Source of the DNA: an uncultured Lachnospiraceae bacterium
GTDB taxonomy: Bacteria; Bacillota; Clostridia; Lachnospirales; Lachnospiraceae
Length of the DNA: 64,000 nucleotides
Direction: 5' to 3'
Assembly (NCBI GenBank): GCA_948688495.1
Contig: CAPQSW010000009.1
Coordinates: forward strand, 1-64,000
Shown here: piece after piece, positions 17,105 through 27,109 of the stretch
Layout of the letters: each line of letters starts with the position of its first letter
Numbering within the stretch: position 1 is the first letter of the stretch
Position numbers and translations under genes: made by a program
Notes under the pieces: model-generated
Told to the model about the DNA's origin: nothing
The model's input: the letters and a program-made list of their open reading frames with translations, nothing else
Database searches by the model: none

Positions 17105-19657
17105 GTGTCGATGGAGGCTTTGACAGTCTTGCAGTGTATCGGGATTCTTGCGGCATATCTTACGATGACGTTTGTTCTTCCGGCGATACTGTTATACCGT
17201 AAAATACAAAAGTTAAGGTTTTGCGAGCGATTTATCGCTTACCAGATGACGGGAAACTTTTATATGATGAATCTGGTGTCTGTGTTAGAGCTTTTGCATA
17301 TTGCAAACCGTGTAACGCTAATCCTTTTTACGGTTCTCCCATGTGTGGGAATCTATGCCGTTCTTTATAAGAAAAGACCGGTGCAGGTGCTGAATGATGT
17401 ATTTGACTGTCTGGAGCGTCTGGCTGGAGGACAGTTTGGCGTCCGACTGTTTATGAGACGTGTCCGGCAGGCAGTCTGGAAGCATGTTAAAAAGGCCGTC
17501 CGTGCATTGTTCCGGCGTATTGGAAGGAATTTTATTGATATTGTGTTGATTGTGGCGCTGACTGCCGGTTTGTGTTATGTATATGGTACGAATCTGCTGG
17601 AACATTTTGGTTATTGTGCATCAGATCTGCCGGTGCATAATTACTGGGTGAATTATCTGGGGCGAAATAAGATTTTTGTTGCGGGTATTTATCCCTTTGG
17701 CTTTCACTGTGTCGTTTACTATCTTCATGAGGTATTCGTTATACCCACGTATGTTATGTTCCGGGTTTTCTGCTTTGTGCAGAACCTGATGTTTCATTAT
17801 GTCCTGCTGGCATTCGCCAGATACTGCTGTAAATCAAAATTTGCACCTTATATCGGGGTATTTATGTATGTATTTTTGAAAATTTTTGGCGAGAATACAT
17901 TTCTTCGGTTTTTTAGCGCTTTACCTCAGGAATTTGGCATGATATTTATTTTACCTTCTATTTATTATCTGTTTGCCTTTTTTGCCAAAAAGAAAAAACA
18001 AACGGAAAACGAGAATGCTGATTCCCAAAGGGGTAACGAGCAGCCGGTTCTGGCAGGAGAACATGTGATAAGAATAGATGAGGATGAGATGCCTCCCTTG
18101 AGTGAGGAAAGCATTATAAGAATTGAGGAACATGGGATTGTTAAGACCAGTGTGGGGCAGGAAGCAGAGGAGGTAAAGCCTCAGGTAAAAAAGGCATCCA
18201 AAGAGAAGAAATCCAAAGGAAAGAAAAAAGAGAAGCTTGCAAAGCTGTTAAAGAGTGAAGATTTCTGGTATTTGGCGGGGTTTGCCATTAGTTTTGGCAT
18301 GACTCTCTCGGCGCATTTCTATGATACAATGATCGCAGGGCTTTTGTGTGTGGGCGTTGCCGGCGGATATTTTTTCCGGTTATTCCGCCCCAGAAATTTT
18401 GGAAAAGTTATGTTGACTGGCATTCTTTCTATTTTCATAGCGATATTGCCTATGTTGGTGGCATTTGCGATGGGAACGCCGCTGCAGGGTTCTCTGGGCT
18501 GGGGTATGAAAGTTATTTCCGGAGAGAATAACAAAGAGGTCGTGCAGACTGTGCAGAAAGAAGACGCTGCGGAAAATGCCGGCAACGCAGAGAATGCCGG
18601 GAATAGTGGAACTATTACAGGAGAGAGTGGAGCTATTACGGGAAATGGCGGTCAGACGGGGACGGCAGAGGGTGAGAGTGTCGCTGCCGCACCAAGAAGG
18701 TCGCTTCCGCAAAGAATCGTGGACAAGCAAGGATTTGCAGTGCAGGCGTTCTGGGATGCGATGAAAACTTATATTATTACCGACAGCTACCCGCTTTTTC
18801 AAAAGCTGCTGGTGGGATCGATGATTTTTCTTGCAGCGATGTCATTAATCTTTTTTATGGTGCGGCAGACGGATTATGCGGCGAGGTGTCTTTCCCTGTC
18901 GGCGGGTCTTGTTGCCCTTTCCATCCTACAGGCGTCGTCAAAGCTTGGACTGCCGACGCTTATGGATGCCACCAGGACATGCATTTTCTATGCGTATGTT
19001 CTTGCGGCGGCATGGAGTTTGTGCGCAGACGGCGTACTGCAGTTTATTTTTGGATGGTTTAAGCGCAAATGGATATTGCATACGTTTTCTCTGGCAGCCC
19101 TGGCAGCGGTTGTGGTTTCCTGTTATCAGGAAGATTTGATTCGCGTTCCACGGGATACTCCGGCGATGGAGACCAATGATGCCATTTTGTGCCTTACAAA
19201 TATTATACATGATAATGAAGATTTTACATGGACCATCTGTTCCGCCAATGATGAATTGCGTATGGGTGAAGATTACGGCTACCACCATGAGGTACATACG
19301 TTTTTAAAAGACTTACAGAGGAAGGGAAGGACACATTCGATTACGATTCCAACGTCAAAGGTTTATTTTTTCATTGAAAAGATACCGATCATGTATGGCA
19401 GGGCGTATCGCGGGGATGAACCTGAAATTTCAGAGATGTTTGCAGATGAACCATTGCCCCGTGGAAGCGGGATTTCCATGTATCAGGGAGTGAACCGCCT
19501 GATTGAGATGTCGAAGCTCTATGAGTGGGCGCAGGAATTTGCAGAACTGTACCCCAATGATGTGAAAGTGTATTATGAGTCAGATAATTTTGTATGCTAT
19601 TGTGTGGAGCAGGATTTGTACCGGCCATTTAATTTTTCGATAGATATAAAGAATTAA
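17105..19657 (+). CDS. large multispanning membrane protein of the Pel cluster, GT-C-like
   Basis: About 850 residues with a dozen or so predicted membrane helices and an extracytoplasmic C-terminal domain. The first loop after an early helix reads YCASDLPVHNYWVNYL followed by GIYPFGFH, resembling the acidic first loop of GT-C fold glycosyltransferases. Two charged or low-complexity linkers lie near residues 295-380 (lysine-rich) and 475-525 (Gly/Asn/Ala-rich). The GTG at 17105 lies eight bases from AGGAGG; ATG at 17099 and 17111 are alternatives. No counterpart is known to me in the P. aeruginosa pel operon. A transferase or polymer-export role is inference. Confidence 0.65.
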   Translation: MSMEALTVLQCIGILAAYLTMTFVLPAILLYRKIQKLRFCERFIAYQMTGNFYMMNLVSVLELLHIANRVTLILFTVLPCVGIYAVLYKKRPVQVLNDVFDCLERLAGGQFGVRLFMRRVRQAVWKHVKKAVRALFRRIGRNFIDIVLIVALTAGLCYVYGTNLLEHFGYCASDLPVHNYWVNYLGRNKIFVAGIYPFGFHCVVYYLHEVFVIPTYVMFRVFCFVQNLMFHYVLLAFARYCCKSKFAPYIGVFMYVFLKIFGENTFLRFFSALPQEFGMIFILPSIYYLFAFFAKKKKQTENENADSQRGNEQPVLAGEHVIRIDEDEMPPLSEESIIRIEEHGIVKTSVGQEAEEVKPQVKKASKEKKSKGKKKEKLAKLLKSEDFWYLAGFAISFGMTLSAHFYDTMIAGLLCVGVAGGYFFRLFRPRNFGKVMLTGILSIFIAILPMLVAFAMGTPLQGSLGWGMKVISGENNKEVVQTVQKEDAAENAGNAENAGNSGTITGESGAITGNGGQTGTAEGESVAAAPRRSLPQRIVDKQGFAVQAFWDAMKTYIITDSYPLFQKLLVGSMIFLAAMSLIFFMVRQTDYAARCLSLSAGLVALSILQASSKLGLPTLMDATRTCIFYAYVLAAAWSLCADGVLQFIFGWFKRKWILHTFSLAALAAVVVSCYQEDLIRVPRDTPAMETNDAILCLTNIIHDNEDFTWTICSANDELRMGEDYGYHHEVHTFLKDLQRKGRTHSITIPTSKVYFFIEKIPIMYGRAYRGDEPEISEMFADEPLPRGSGISMYQGVNRLIEMSKLYEWAQEFAELYPNDVKVYYESDNFVCYCVEQDLYRPFNFSIDIKN

Positions 19658-19681
19658 CTGTGTAACAGTGGAGGTTATCGT

Positions 19682-21544
19682 ATGGTATCCCGTAGAAACT
19701 TTTTTTCCATCACGCTGATTATGCTGGTGGTTGTGTTTATGTTTCAGGTTCCCGAGGTTATCAAAAACCAGGTGAACAATTATGGGGAAAATGAATATGT
19801 GGAAATAACGGATACCGGACTTACGGAGAAATCTGTGTATACAGCATCTGAAGCGGATGTGGAAGACACGGGAAGGTTTGTTGTATTTATTGGTGATACC
19901 GGGGAAGGTTCTGTGGGCAGCGTGGTCCGTGAGTGGAGCTTTTATACGAAGCGTTATATGGAAAGCTACAAGTCCGTCAAGGAATATGAGCCGGACCCGG
20001 GGAATCTGCCGGAGGCAGTCCTGGTGGATTCTAAAAGTCTGGATATGAAAAAGGATATTTCTGTGCTTGGAAGCTATACAGAAAAAGGTATCCATATTAT
20101 TTTCTGCAATTTGCCCGAGGTTACTGAGGTATCAAAAAATCCAAAGCTTCGGATGATGCTTGGTATAAAGGGGGTAATCCGTGAGAAGATTAAAGTAGAA
20201 GGTATCCGGCTGATGGAGGGCTTTCTGCTTGGAGGATTGAAAGAATATATTCTGGATGAGACGATGGAGAAGACGCAGCAGGATATGGATTTGGTGATGC
20301 CCTGGTATCGTATATCGGGCGGGGCGAAGATGTTTATGCATGGAATGATGGAAGATGAGGATGTGGAAGCCTGTTATATGATGACGGAGGGAGACGTGAT
20401 CACCAAGAACCAGAATCTGCCGGCTGTCATATGGCGGAACAAATATCAGAATGCCATGGTATTTGGCGTAAACGGTGAGTATTTGTCTACGAATGCGGGA
20501 TTGGGAATCCTGAGCGCTATGATGGTGGAATTGAAAAAATATGATATTTATCCTGTTATCAATGCGCAGAATCTGGTAGTTGTAAATTTTCCGGACTTGG
20601 CAAATGAAAATGAGGCGGAGATAATGAAGCGTTACAGCCGGTCATTAAAAGCTGTTTGCCGTGATATCGTATGGCCGGGGGTGGTGTCTGTTGCCCAGCA
20701 AAATTCCAGGAAGCTGACATGCATGATTGCGCCGCAGATGGAGTATCAGGATAACCTAAATCCAGAGGAGGATACACTCGTTTATTATATGAAACTTTTC
20801 CAGGAACAGAATATAGAAATGGGACTTTCGGGAACTTATCGCAAGGGTACAGATGTTTCAACGAAGCTTGACAAAGATATAGAATTTCTGGACGGGGTTG
20901 TGCCGGAGTATTCTATGCTGTCATTTTATCAGGGAAATATGAGCGATGAGGAGTTAGAGGACGCCCTAAAGCGCAAACGTTTTGCTCAGGTGCGGACGAT
21001 TTTTACCGATGATAATAAGTCTGAGCAGCTGGTATCTTATGGGCAGGATAACATGGTAAAACAAAGGAGCATCAATGATGGATACAGTCATACGTTCAGC
21101 GAAAATCTGCGTATGATAAGTATTCAGACAGCGTTGGGGTATTCCAATATCCAGGTGGACATCAATCCGATTGCATATCCGGTCACGGAGGAGGATTCCT
21201 GGGAGAAGCTGTCGAGGAAATTTGCAGGTAATACCAGTACATACTGGAAAACATTCAGTAAATTTGAGAAGACAACACTTTCTGAAAGTGATGCACATAT
21301 CCGCAAGTTCCTGGCGCTGAATTATAAACAGGAAAAAAAAGGAAATACGATCTCTTTGGAGCTTTCAAATTTTCAGGAGGAAGCATGGTTCATTTTGCGG
21401 ACGCAGGGGGAAGACATCAAGTATGCAGAGGGAGCAGAATTTGAAAAGATAGAGGACGGTGCATATCTGATTACTGCGACAGAGCCCAAGGTGCAGCTGG
21501 AATTAGAAGGGGAGCAGGAAAGATACTATTATCAGCTAGATTAG
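19682..21544 (+). CDS. DUF2194 protein, probable extracytoplasmic Pel-modifying protein
   Basis: 620 residues with an N-terminal signal anchor (about 8-26) and a large outside domain. The sequence fits the DUF2194 family, which accompanies pelF and pelG in Gram-positive bacteria. In such clusters a PelA-type deacetylase or hydrolase occupies this place, and this protein may fill that role. I do not see a clear NodB metal triad by eye, so activity is unproven. It follows the membrane protein gene by 24 bp. Confidence 0.7.
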   Translation: MVSRRNFFSITLIMLVVVFMFQVPEVIKNQVNNYGENEYVEITDTGLTEKSVYTASEADVEDTGRFVVFIGDTGEGSVGSVVREWSFYTKRYMESYKSVKEYEPDPGNLPEAVLVDSKSLDMKKDISVLGSYTEKGIHIIFCNLPEVTEVSKNPKLRMMLGIKGVIREKIKVEGIRLMEGFLLGGLKEYILDETMEKTQQDMDLVMPWYRISGGAKMFMHGMMEDEDVEACYMMTEGDVITKNQNLPAVIWRNKYQNAMVFGVNGEYLSTNAGLGILSAMMVELKKYDIYPVINAQNLVVVNFPDLANENEAEIMKRYSRSLKAVCRDIVWPGVVSVAQQNSRKLTCMIAPQMEYQDNLNPEEDTLVYYMKLFQEQNIEMGLSGTYRKGTDVSTKLDKDIEFLDGVVPEYSMLSFYQGNMSDEELEDALKRKRFAQVRTIFTDDNKSEQLVSYGQDNMVKQRSINDGYSHTFSENLRMISIQTALGYSNIQVDINPIAYPVTEEDSWEKLSRKFAGNTSTYWKTFSKFEKTTLSESDAHIRKFLALNYKQEKKGNTISLELSNFQEEAWFILRTQGEDIKYAEGAEFEKIEDGAYLITATEPKVQLELEGEQERYYYQLD

Positions 21545-21557
21545 GAGTATGGTGTAA

Positions 21558-23195
21558 ATGGCAGGTTACTTAAAGGTCTGCATTGTTGCAGAGGGATGTT
21601 ATCCATATGTGGTGGGCGGTGTATCAAGCTGGATACACAGCTTAATCAACTCATTCCCTGAGACGGAATTTATATTGCTTACAATTGTGGCGAATCGTTC
21701 TTTTCGGGGTAAGTTTGTGTACGAGTTGCCCGAAAATTTAATCGAAGTGCATGAGTTGTATCTGGAAGATGAGGATTGGTGTGATAACCGAAATGGAAAA
21801 TCCTTAAAGATGAGTAAAAAAGAATATAACGCTATGCGAAGCCTAGTGCTGAACCAGAAGATTGACTGGCATACGCTGTTCGATTTTTTTCGCAGGCCGG
21901 GGTTGTCTTTGAATGATCTTTTAATGGGTCCCGATTTCTTTGAAATAGTTATGGACTGCTATAATTTAAAGTATAGCCAGGTGGTCTTTTCGGATTTCCT
22001 TTGGACAATGCGCTCTATTTATCTGCCCCTGTTCCATACGCTGTTGATGGACGTGCCCAAAGCAGATTTGTACCATTGTGTAGCTACCGGATATGCAGGG
22101 GTGCTGGGCAGTATGGCACATTACCGTCATGGAAGCCGGCTTTTAATTTCGGAACATGGAATTTATACGAGGGAGCGGGAAGAAGAATTAATAAAGGCAA
22201 GCTGGGTCAAAGGCATTTATAAAAATATTTGGATCGAGCAGTTCCGCAAGATGTCCAAATTGGCTTATGATAAGGCAGATCTTGTAACCAGCCTGTACGA
22301 GCATGCAAGGGAGCTGCAGATTGAGCTGGGCTGCCCGGAAAATAAAACCATTGTAACGCCGAACGGAATTAATATTGAGGGTTTTGATAACCTTCCGCCA
22401 AAAACAGAAGAGGATAAGCAATATATCAACATCGGTGCAGTGCTCAGGGTTACGCCAATTAAAGATGTTAAGACTATGATACAGGCATTTGCCTACGCAA
22501 AGGCAAAGCAGCCGAAGCTAAAGTTATGGATTATGGGTCCTTATGATGAGGATAAGGCATATGCAGAAGAATGTTTTGATCTGGTTGAGGCAATGCAGAT
22601 TAAAGATATTGTTTTTACAGGAAGAATTAATGTCAAGGATTATCTTGGCCGTATGGACATGACGATCTTAACCAGTATCAGCGAGGGGCAGCCTCTTACC
22701 ATTCTGGAGGGGTACGCCGCCCATAAGCCGGTCATTGCCACGGATGTGGGGAATTGCCGGGGATTGCTTTATGGAGAAGGCGATGAGTTTGGGGAAGCCG
22801 GGATTCTGACCCATATCATGAATATTGAGGAGATTTCCCATGCGATTCTGGAGCTGGCAAATAATTCTGAGCGGCGGATGCGTATGGGGGAAAATGGCTA
22901 TCAGCGGCTGATGAAGAAGTATACCATTTCAGATATGAAGAAAACCTACAACAAAATCTATACAGATTTTGAAGATGGGTTGGAAATGGCTGAAGAACAG
23001 GAAGCAGCACAGGAGGAATCTTTGGAAGACTGGGCGGACCTGGGAGACGAATCTTTGGAAGACTGGGCGGACCTGGGAGAGGAATCGTTGGAAGACTGGG
23101 CGGATCTGGAAGGAGAAACCTATGAGGACTGGGCGGATCTGGAAGGAGAAACCTATGAGGACTGGGCAGATATAGAGGATACGGCAAGAAGATAA
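21558..23195 (+). CDS. pelF: PelF-like GT4 glycosyltransferase
   Basis: 545 residues. The N-terminus VCIVAEGCYPYVVGGVSSWIH and the segment LISEHGIYTREREEE are the PelF signature. The C-terminal GT4 half has VTPIKDVKTMIQAF and the SEGQPLTILEGYA nucleotide-sugar motif. PelF is the cytoplasmic transferase that polymerises the Pel chain from UDP-sugars. The last 55 residues or so are five 11-residue acidic repeats (consensus ESLEDWADLGE) that are not part of the fold. pelG follows after 19 bp. Confidence 0.93.
   Translation: MAGYLKVCIVAEGCYPYVVGGVSSWIHSLINSFPETEFILLTIVANRSFRGKFVYELPENLIEVHELYLEDEDWCDNRNGKSLKMSKKEYNAMRSLVLNQKIDWHTLFDFFRRPGLSLNDLLMGPDFFEIVMDCYNLKYSQVVFSDFLWTMRSIYLPLFHTLLMDVPKADLYHCVATGYAGVLGSMAHYRHGSRLLISEHGIYTREREEELIKASWVKGIYKNIWIEQFRKMSKLAYDKADLVTSLYEHARELQIELGCPENKTIVTPNGINIEGFDNLPPKTEEDKQYINIGAVLRVTPIKDVKTMIQAFAYAKAKQPKLKLWIMGPYDEDKAYAEECFDLVEAMQIKDIVFTGRINVKDYLGRMDMTILTSISEGQPLTILEGYAAHKPVIATDVGNCRGLLYGEGDEFGEAGILTHIMNIEEISHAILELANNSERRMRMGENGYQRLMKKYTISDMKKTYNKIYTDFEDGLEMAEEQEAAQEESLEDWADLGDESLEDWADLGEESLEDWADLEGETYEDWADLEGETYEDWADIEDTARR
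23016..23180 (+). repeat. five tandem 33-bp repeats at the 3' end of pelF
   Basis: Five in-frame 33-bp units encode ESLEDWADLGD, ESLEDWADLGE, ESLEDWADLEG, ETYEDWADLEG and ETYEDWADIED. Units 1-3 and 4-5 form two subfamilies, so expansion occurred at least twice. The product is a strongly acidic, Trp-containing tail. Confidence 0.93.
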
Positions 23196-23214
23196 GAAAG
23201 GCACGGTTATTGCT

Positions 23215-24690
23215 ATGGCAGGAATTGGAGTAAGACTGAATCAGATTTTTGAAAAAAATACGCTGGTATCAGATTTGATTGGATTTGGATATAGTGCGGT
23301 TGTGACTGTGGCGCCAATGTTTTTGGTTATTGGGAATATTTTTGTGATGGGCCAGGCGTTGGAGCTCTCAAAGGTAGCGTATGCGCCGCGGGAGCTGATG
23401 TCGTGCACCATTTTGTATATGTTTATTTTTTCATTGCTCACCACTGCGCCGTTCAATTCCGTACTGTCGAAATATATGTCTGACGTTATTTTCGAAGAAC
23501 GTTATGAGGATATTATGCCCTGCTTCTATGTCGGCCTGCTTCTAAATGTTATATTGAGCTGTCTGCTGGGGATTCCGTTTTGTATTTATGAGCTTGTTGT
23601 AGGAAAGGTCGGCGTATTGTATGTATTTACCGGATTTTGCGGGTACATTGCCTGTGTCTTAGTGTTTTACGCCATCAAATATCTGCAGATATGTAAAGAT
23701 TACAAGAAAATAACCATATTTTTCTTTGTAGGAATGGCGGCGTCTTTTGTGATGTCACTGGTGCTGGTGTACCTGTTTTCTTTTCCGGTAACAGATTCGA
23801 TGCTGGCATCTATTTCAGCGGGGTTTCTTTTGATAGCCTGTGAAGAAATTGCTATGGTCAAACGGTATTTTAAAAACAACAGTGGAAGATACCGGCCGGT
23901 GCTGGGTTACATGAAGAGAATGTGGAAGCTGATATTGACAGATTTATTCTATATGCTGGGACTTTACGCCCACAATTTTATATTCTGGACGACGGATATT
24001 AATATGGTAGTGGTAAATACGTTTGTCTGTGCGCCTGCTTACGATATGGCGACCTGTCTGGCGATGTTTACAAATATTTCATCCACGGTTATTTTGATTT
24101 CCAGGCTGGAGATGCATTTCCGTGATAAATACAAAGGATACTCTGAGGCAGTAATTGGTGGCAGAGGCGTGGATATCCGCAATGCACAAAAAAGGATGTT
24201 CCGGCAGCTTGCGGCAGAATTGATGAATCTGGTGCGTATCCAGTTCATCATATCTATCTGCGTATTTCTGGCCTGCATGGTTTTTCTGCCCCAATATGGA
24301 TTTTCCGGGCTTGTGATGCAGTTTTACCCATGTCTTGCCGCCGGATATTTTGTCCTGTTTTTGATGTACGCAGCAATTATTTTCCTGTATTATTTTAATG
24401 ATTTGACCGGGGCATTGCTTACGGCAGTTGTTTTTCTAATAGTGACATTGGGAGTGACGGTTTATGCGGCAGAGCTTTCTGAGGGCTGGTATGGGGTAGG
24501 CGTTATTGTTGGTTCATTGTTTGGCTGGGGTGTTGCATATCTCAGGCTCCGCTGGGTGGAAAGGCATCTGGATGAGCACATTTTCTGTAATGGCACTTTA
24601 ATAAAGTATGGAAAAGGCGAAAAACTTTCCTCGAAGGTATATGATGTACGTGAGGAAAGGAAAAAAGAAAGGATGGTGGAGCCGGAATGA
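23215..24690 (+). CDS. pelG: PelG, exopolysaccharide export membrane protein
   Basis: 491 residues with about 12 membrane helices. The N-terminus GIGVRLNQIFEKNTLVSDLIGFGYSAVVTVAPM and the segment YMSDVIFEERYEDIMPCFY are the PelG signature. PelG belongs to the MOP flippase group and works with PelF, PelD and PelE to secrete the polymer. The gene overlaps the next by 4 bp. Confidence 0.93.
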   Translation: MAGIGVRLNQIFEKNTLVSDLIGFGYSAVVTVAPMFLVIGNIFVMGQALELSKVAYAPRELMSCTILYMFIFSLLTTAPFNSVLSKYMSDVIFEERYEDIMPCFYVGLLLNVILSCLLGIPFCIYELVVGKVGVLYVFTGFCGYIACVLVFYAIKYLQICKDYKKITIFFFVGMAASFVMSLVLVYLFSFPVTDSMLASISAGFLLIACEEIAMVKRYFKNNSGRYRPVLGYMKRMWKLILTDLFYMLGLYAHNFIFWTTDINMVVVNTFVCAPAYDMATCLAMFTNISSTVILISRLEMHFRDKYKGYSEAVIGGRGVDIRNAQKRMFRQLAAELMNLVRIQFIISICVFLACMVFLPQYGFSGLVMQFYPCLAAGYFVLFLMYAAIIFLYYFNDLTGALLTAVVFLIVTLGVTVYAAELSEGWYGVGVIVGSLFGWGVAYLRLRWVERHLDEHIFCNGTLIKYGKGEKLSSKVYDVREERKKERMVEPE

Positions 24691-25067
24691 TGGCAGATAT
24701 TTTATGTATTATAACGGTTTTAGAAGGAATAGCGCTTCTAATCGTGGATTTTATCTCTTTTGTCTACCAGAAAATAACGGTGGGAATTGAGTTATGTTGG
24801 AGTGCATTTGCAGTTGTCCTTATCCTGCTGGGAGTTGTGCCAGGATTATCAGACTGGACCAGGGTGATACCGAGGGAAGCGATTCCGGCATATCTGCTAA
24901 TCAGTCTTGCGATTATATTTAGTTTTTTCTATCTGAGTTGTGCTATTTCACAGCTATTGCGCAAGAATCAGGAGCTTGCCATGCATGTATCGCTTTTAAA
25001 TCAGGAAAATGAAATTATTTTGCAGAAGTTAAAGGATGGAATGACAGACAAGAAGGAAAATAAATAA
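24687..25067 (+). CDS. DUF2304-like small membrane protein
   Basis: 126 residues with three membrane helices and a C-terminal coiled coil (SQLLRKNQELAMHVSLLNQENEI). This matches the layout of DUF2304 proteins, which accompany polysaccharide glycosyltransferases. The 4-bp overlap with pelG and 1-bp gap to the next glycosyltransferase indicate translational coupling. Function unknown. Confidence 0.65.
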   Translation: MMADILCIITVLEGIALLIVDFISFVYQKITVGIELCWSAFAVVLILLGVVPGLSDWTRVIPREAIPAYLLISLAIIFSFFYLSCAISQLLRKNQELAMHVSLLNQENEIILQKLKDGMTDKKENK

Positions 25068-25068
25068 A

Positions 25069-26274
25069 ATGAAGAAAAAAATTTTATTTGTTATCAATAC
25101 TCTGGGACGTGCCGGAGCGGAAATGGCGATGCTGGAATTGATCCGCCGGCTTCCGGAGGAGGAATATGACATTTCGCTCTATGTAGTCTTAGGACAGGGG
25201 GAGCTGGTGCGCGAGCTGCCAGAACACGTAAAGGTATTAAACCGCACATATCAGGATACGTCGGTATTGTCGGAGAATGGACGCCGCCATATCGTTAAAA
25301 CGGTAATCCGTAGTTTTTTTCACAATGGAAAATGGTTCCAGAAGCTGTTCCATATGGCGGTTGTTGCACATGAGATGAGAAAAAAGGGAAAACTGCAGAT
25401 GGATAAGCTGCTCTGGCGGATGCTTTCAGACGGCGGCGAATACCCAAAGGAAGCATATGACCTTGCCGTTGCTTATCTGGAAGGCGGCGCTACATATTTT
25501 ACGGCAGATCATGTCATAGCAAAGCGGAAGGCAGCATTTGTGCATATTGATTATGTCAATGCAGGTTATTCCAGAAAAATGGATAAGGACTGTTATGCCG
25601 GATATGACAGGATTTTTGCAGTTTCGGAGGAGGCCCGCACAAGCTTTGTAAACGTGTATCCAGAGTGGGAGGATAAGACGGGCGTATTCCACAATATTAT
25701 CAACCGGGAGCGCATTCTGGAACTGGCAGGGCAGCAGGGAGGATTTTCCGATTCCTTTGATGGCATCCGATTGCTTACCGTTGGGCGGCTGACCCATCAG
25801 AAAGCGTATGATATTGCAATCGAGGCTATGAAGAAAATCAAGGACGCTGGATATAAGGTACGATGGTATGTGCTTGGAGAGGGGAATCGGAGGGAATTTT
25901 TGGAGAGACAGATTAAAAACCTGGGTTTGGAGCGGGACTTTAAGCTGCTGGGGGCAGTGGACAATCCGTATCCGTATTACAAGCAATGTGATATTTATGT
26001 ACATGCAACCCGCTTTGAGGGGAAAAGCATTGCGGTGCAGGAGGCGCAGGTTATGGGCTGTACCATTGTTGCATCAGATTGTAATGGGAATCGGGAGCAG
26101 ATTCAGAATAATGTGGATGGGTTGCTCTGCGGGCTTTCGGCGGAGGGGATATCTGAAAGTATTATATCTTTGATTGAAAATGAAGAAAAGCGAAAGCAGC
26201 TTGGGGATGCGGCTGCCGGAAAACGGTTGGACAACCTGCAGGAGATGAAGATGCTGCTGGATTTGTTGGAATGA
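25069..26274 (+). CDS. GT4-family glycosyltransferase
   Basis: 401 residues, GT-B fold. The acceptor half begins KKILFVINTLGRAGAEMAMLEL. The donor half has LLTVGRLTHQKAYDIAIEA and the E-x7-E type motif FEGKSIAVQEAQVMG. A cytoplasmic sugar transferase, probably for a modification or second polymer of the cluster. The substrate cannot be predicted. Confidence 0.9.
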   Translation: MKKKILFVINTLGRAGAEMAMLELIRRLPEEEYDISLYVVLGQGELVRELPEHVKVLNRTYQDTSVLSENGRRHIVKTVIRSFFHNGKWFQKLFHMAVVAHEMRKKGKLQMDKLLWRMLSDGGEYPKEAYDLAVAYLEGGATYFTADHVIAKRKAAFVHIDYVNAGYSRKMDKDCYAGYDRIFAVSEEARTSFVNVYPEWEDKTGVFHNIINRERILELAGQQGGFSDSFDGIRLLTVGRLTHQKAYDIAIEAMKKIKDAGYKVRWYVLGEGNRREFLERQIKNLGLERDFKLLGAVDNPYPYYKQCDIYVHATRFEGKSIAVQEAQVMGCTIVASDCNGNREQIQNNVDGLLCGLSAEGISESIISLIENEEKRKQLGDAAAGKRLDNLQEMKMLLDLLE

Positions 26275-26299
26275 GTTATGGAGGAGGCAATTTACGGAT

Positions 26300-27109
26300 A
26301 TGGATGGGAGAGGGAAAAAAGAAGTATTGATTATCATTCCTGCATATAATGAGGAAAAAAATATCACAAAGGTGCTTGATAAGCTGGAATCACCGGAAGT
26401 CCAGGCGTTTTCAGATGTCCTGGTTATGAATGACGCGTCGAAGGATGCCACAAACTGGGTGGTGAAGGACAGGAAACATACGCTGGTGACGCACGTATTC
26501 AACTTGGGATATGGAAGCGCCCTGCAGCTTGGATATAAATATGCAATCCGCCGGGATTATGAATATGTTATCCAGATGGATGCAGACGGGCAGCATGATG
26601 TCTGCAATATAGCGAAAATATATCAGGAATTAAAACAGAAGGATGAAAATGGAAGGCGGCCGGATATTGTGCTCGCATCCAGGTTTATGCCGGGCAGTTC
26701 TGATTTTCAGACGACAATGGTGAAGAAGTTTGCCTACCGGCTGTTTCATTTTATGATAAAGATGGCGACGGGGAGAAGTATTGCAGACCCGACAACCGGG
26801 CTGCAGGGTCTGAACCGGAGAACCGTACTGTATTATTCACAGTATGGGCATTTTGATGATAAGTATCCAGACGCCAACATGATTATGCAGATGCTTTTGC
26901 TGGGATTCCAGATTAAGGAGATTCCGGCTGTGATGCATCCACGTACCACCGGATTCAGCATGCATTCTGGATTAAAGCCGGTTATTTATATGTTCCGCAT
27001 GTTTTTTTCAATCCTGGCAGTTGTATTTCGGATTAAGGTATTCAAATTAGAAACGAAGGAAAAGTTGTCCAATGAGCTTTATAAAAAGGAAGAAACGTAT
27101 TCGCTTTGA
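26300..27109 (+). CDS. GT2-family glycosyltransferase (DPM1-like)
   Basis: 269 residues, GT-A fold. VLIIIPAYNEEKNI, MNDASKDAT and the metal-binding motif MDADGQHD are clear, as is DPTTGLQGLNR. It resembles polyprenyl-phosphate sugar synthases and may load a sugar onto a lipid carrier for an extracytoplasmic (GT-C type) transferase. It overlaps the next gene by 38 bp. Confidence 0.9.
   Translation: MDGRGKKEVLIIIPAYNEEKNITKVLDKLESPEVQAFSDVLVMNDASKDATNWVVKDRKHTLVTHVFNLGYGSALQLGYKYAIRRDYEYVIQMDADGQHDVCNIAKIYQELKQKDENGRRPDIVLASRFMPGSSDFQTTMVKKFAYRLFHFMIKMATGRSIADPTTGLQGLNRRTVLYYSQYGHFDDKYPDANMIMQMLLLGFQIKEIPAVMHPRTTGFSMHSGLKPVIYMFRMFFSILAVVFRIKVFKLETKEKLSNELYKKEETYSL

Noticed and set aside
23016..23180. 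Possible CRISPR-like array
   Set aside because: The 33-bp units are contiguous, in frame and have no spacers; they are protein-coding repeats of PelF.
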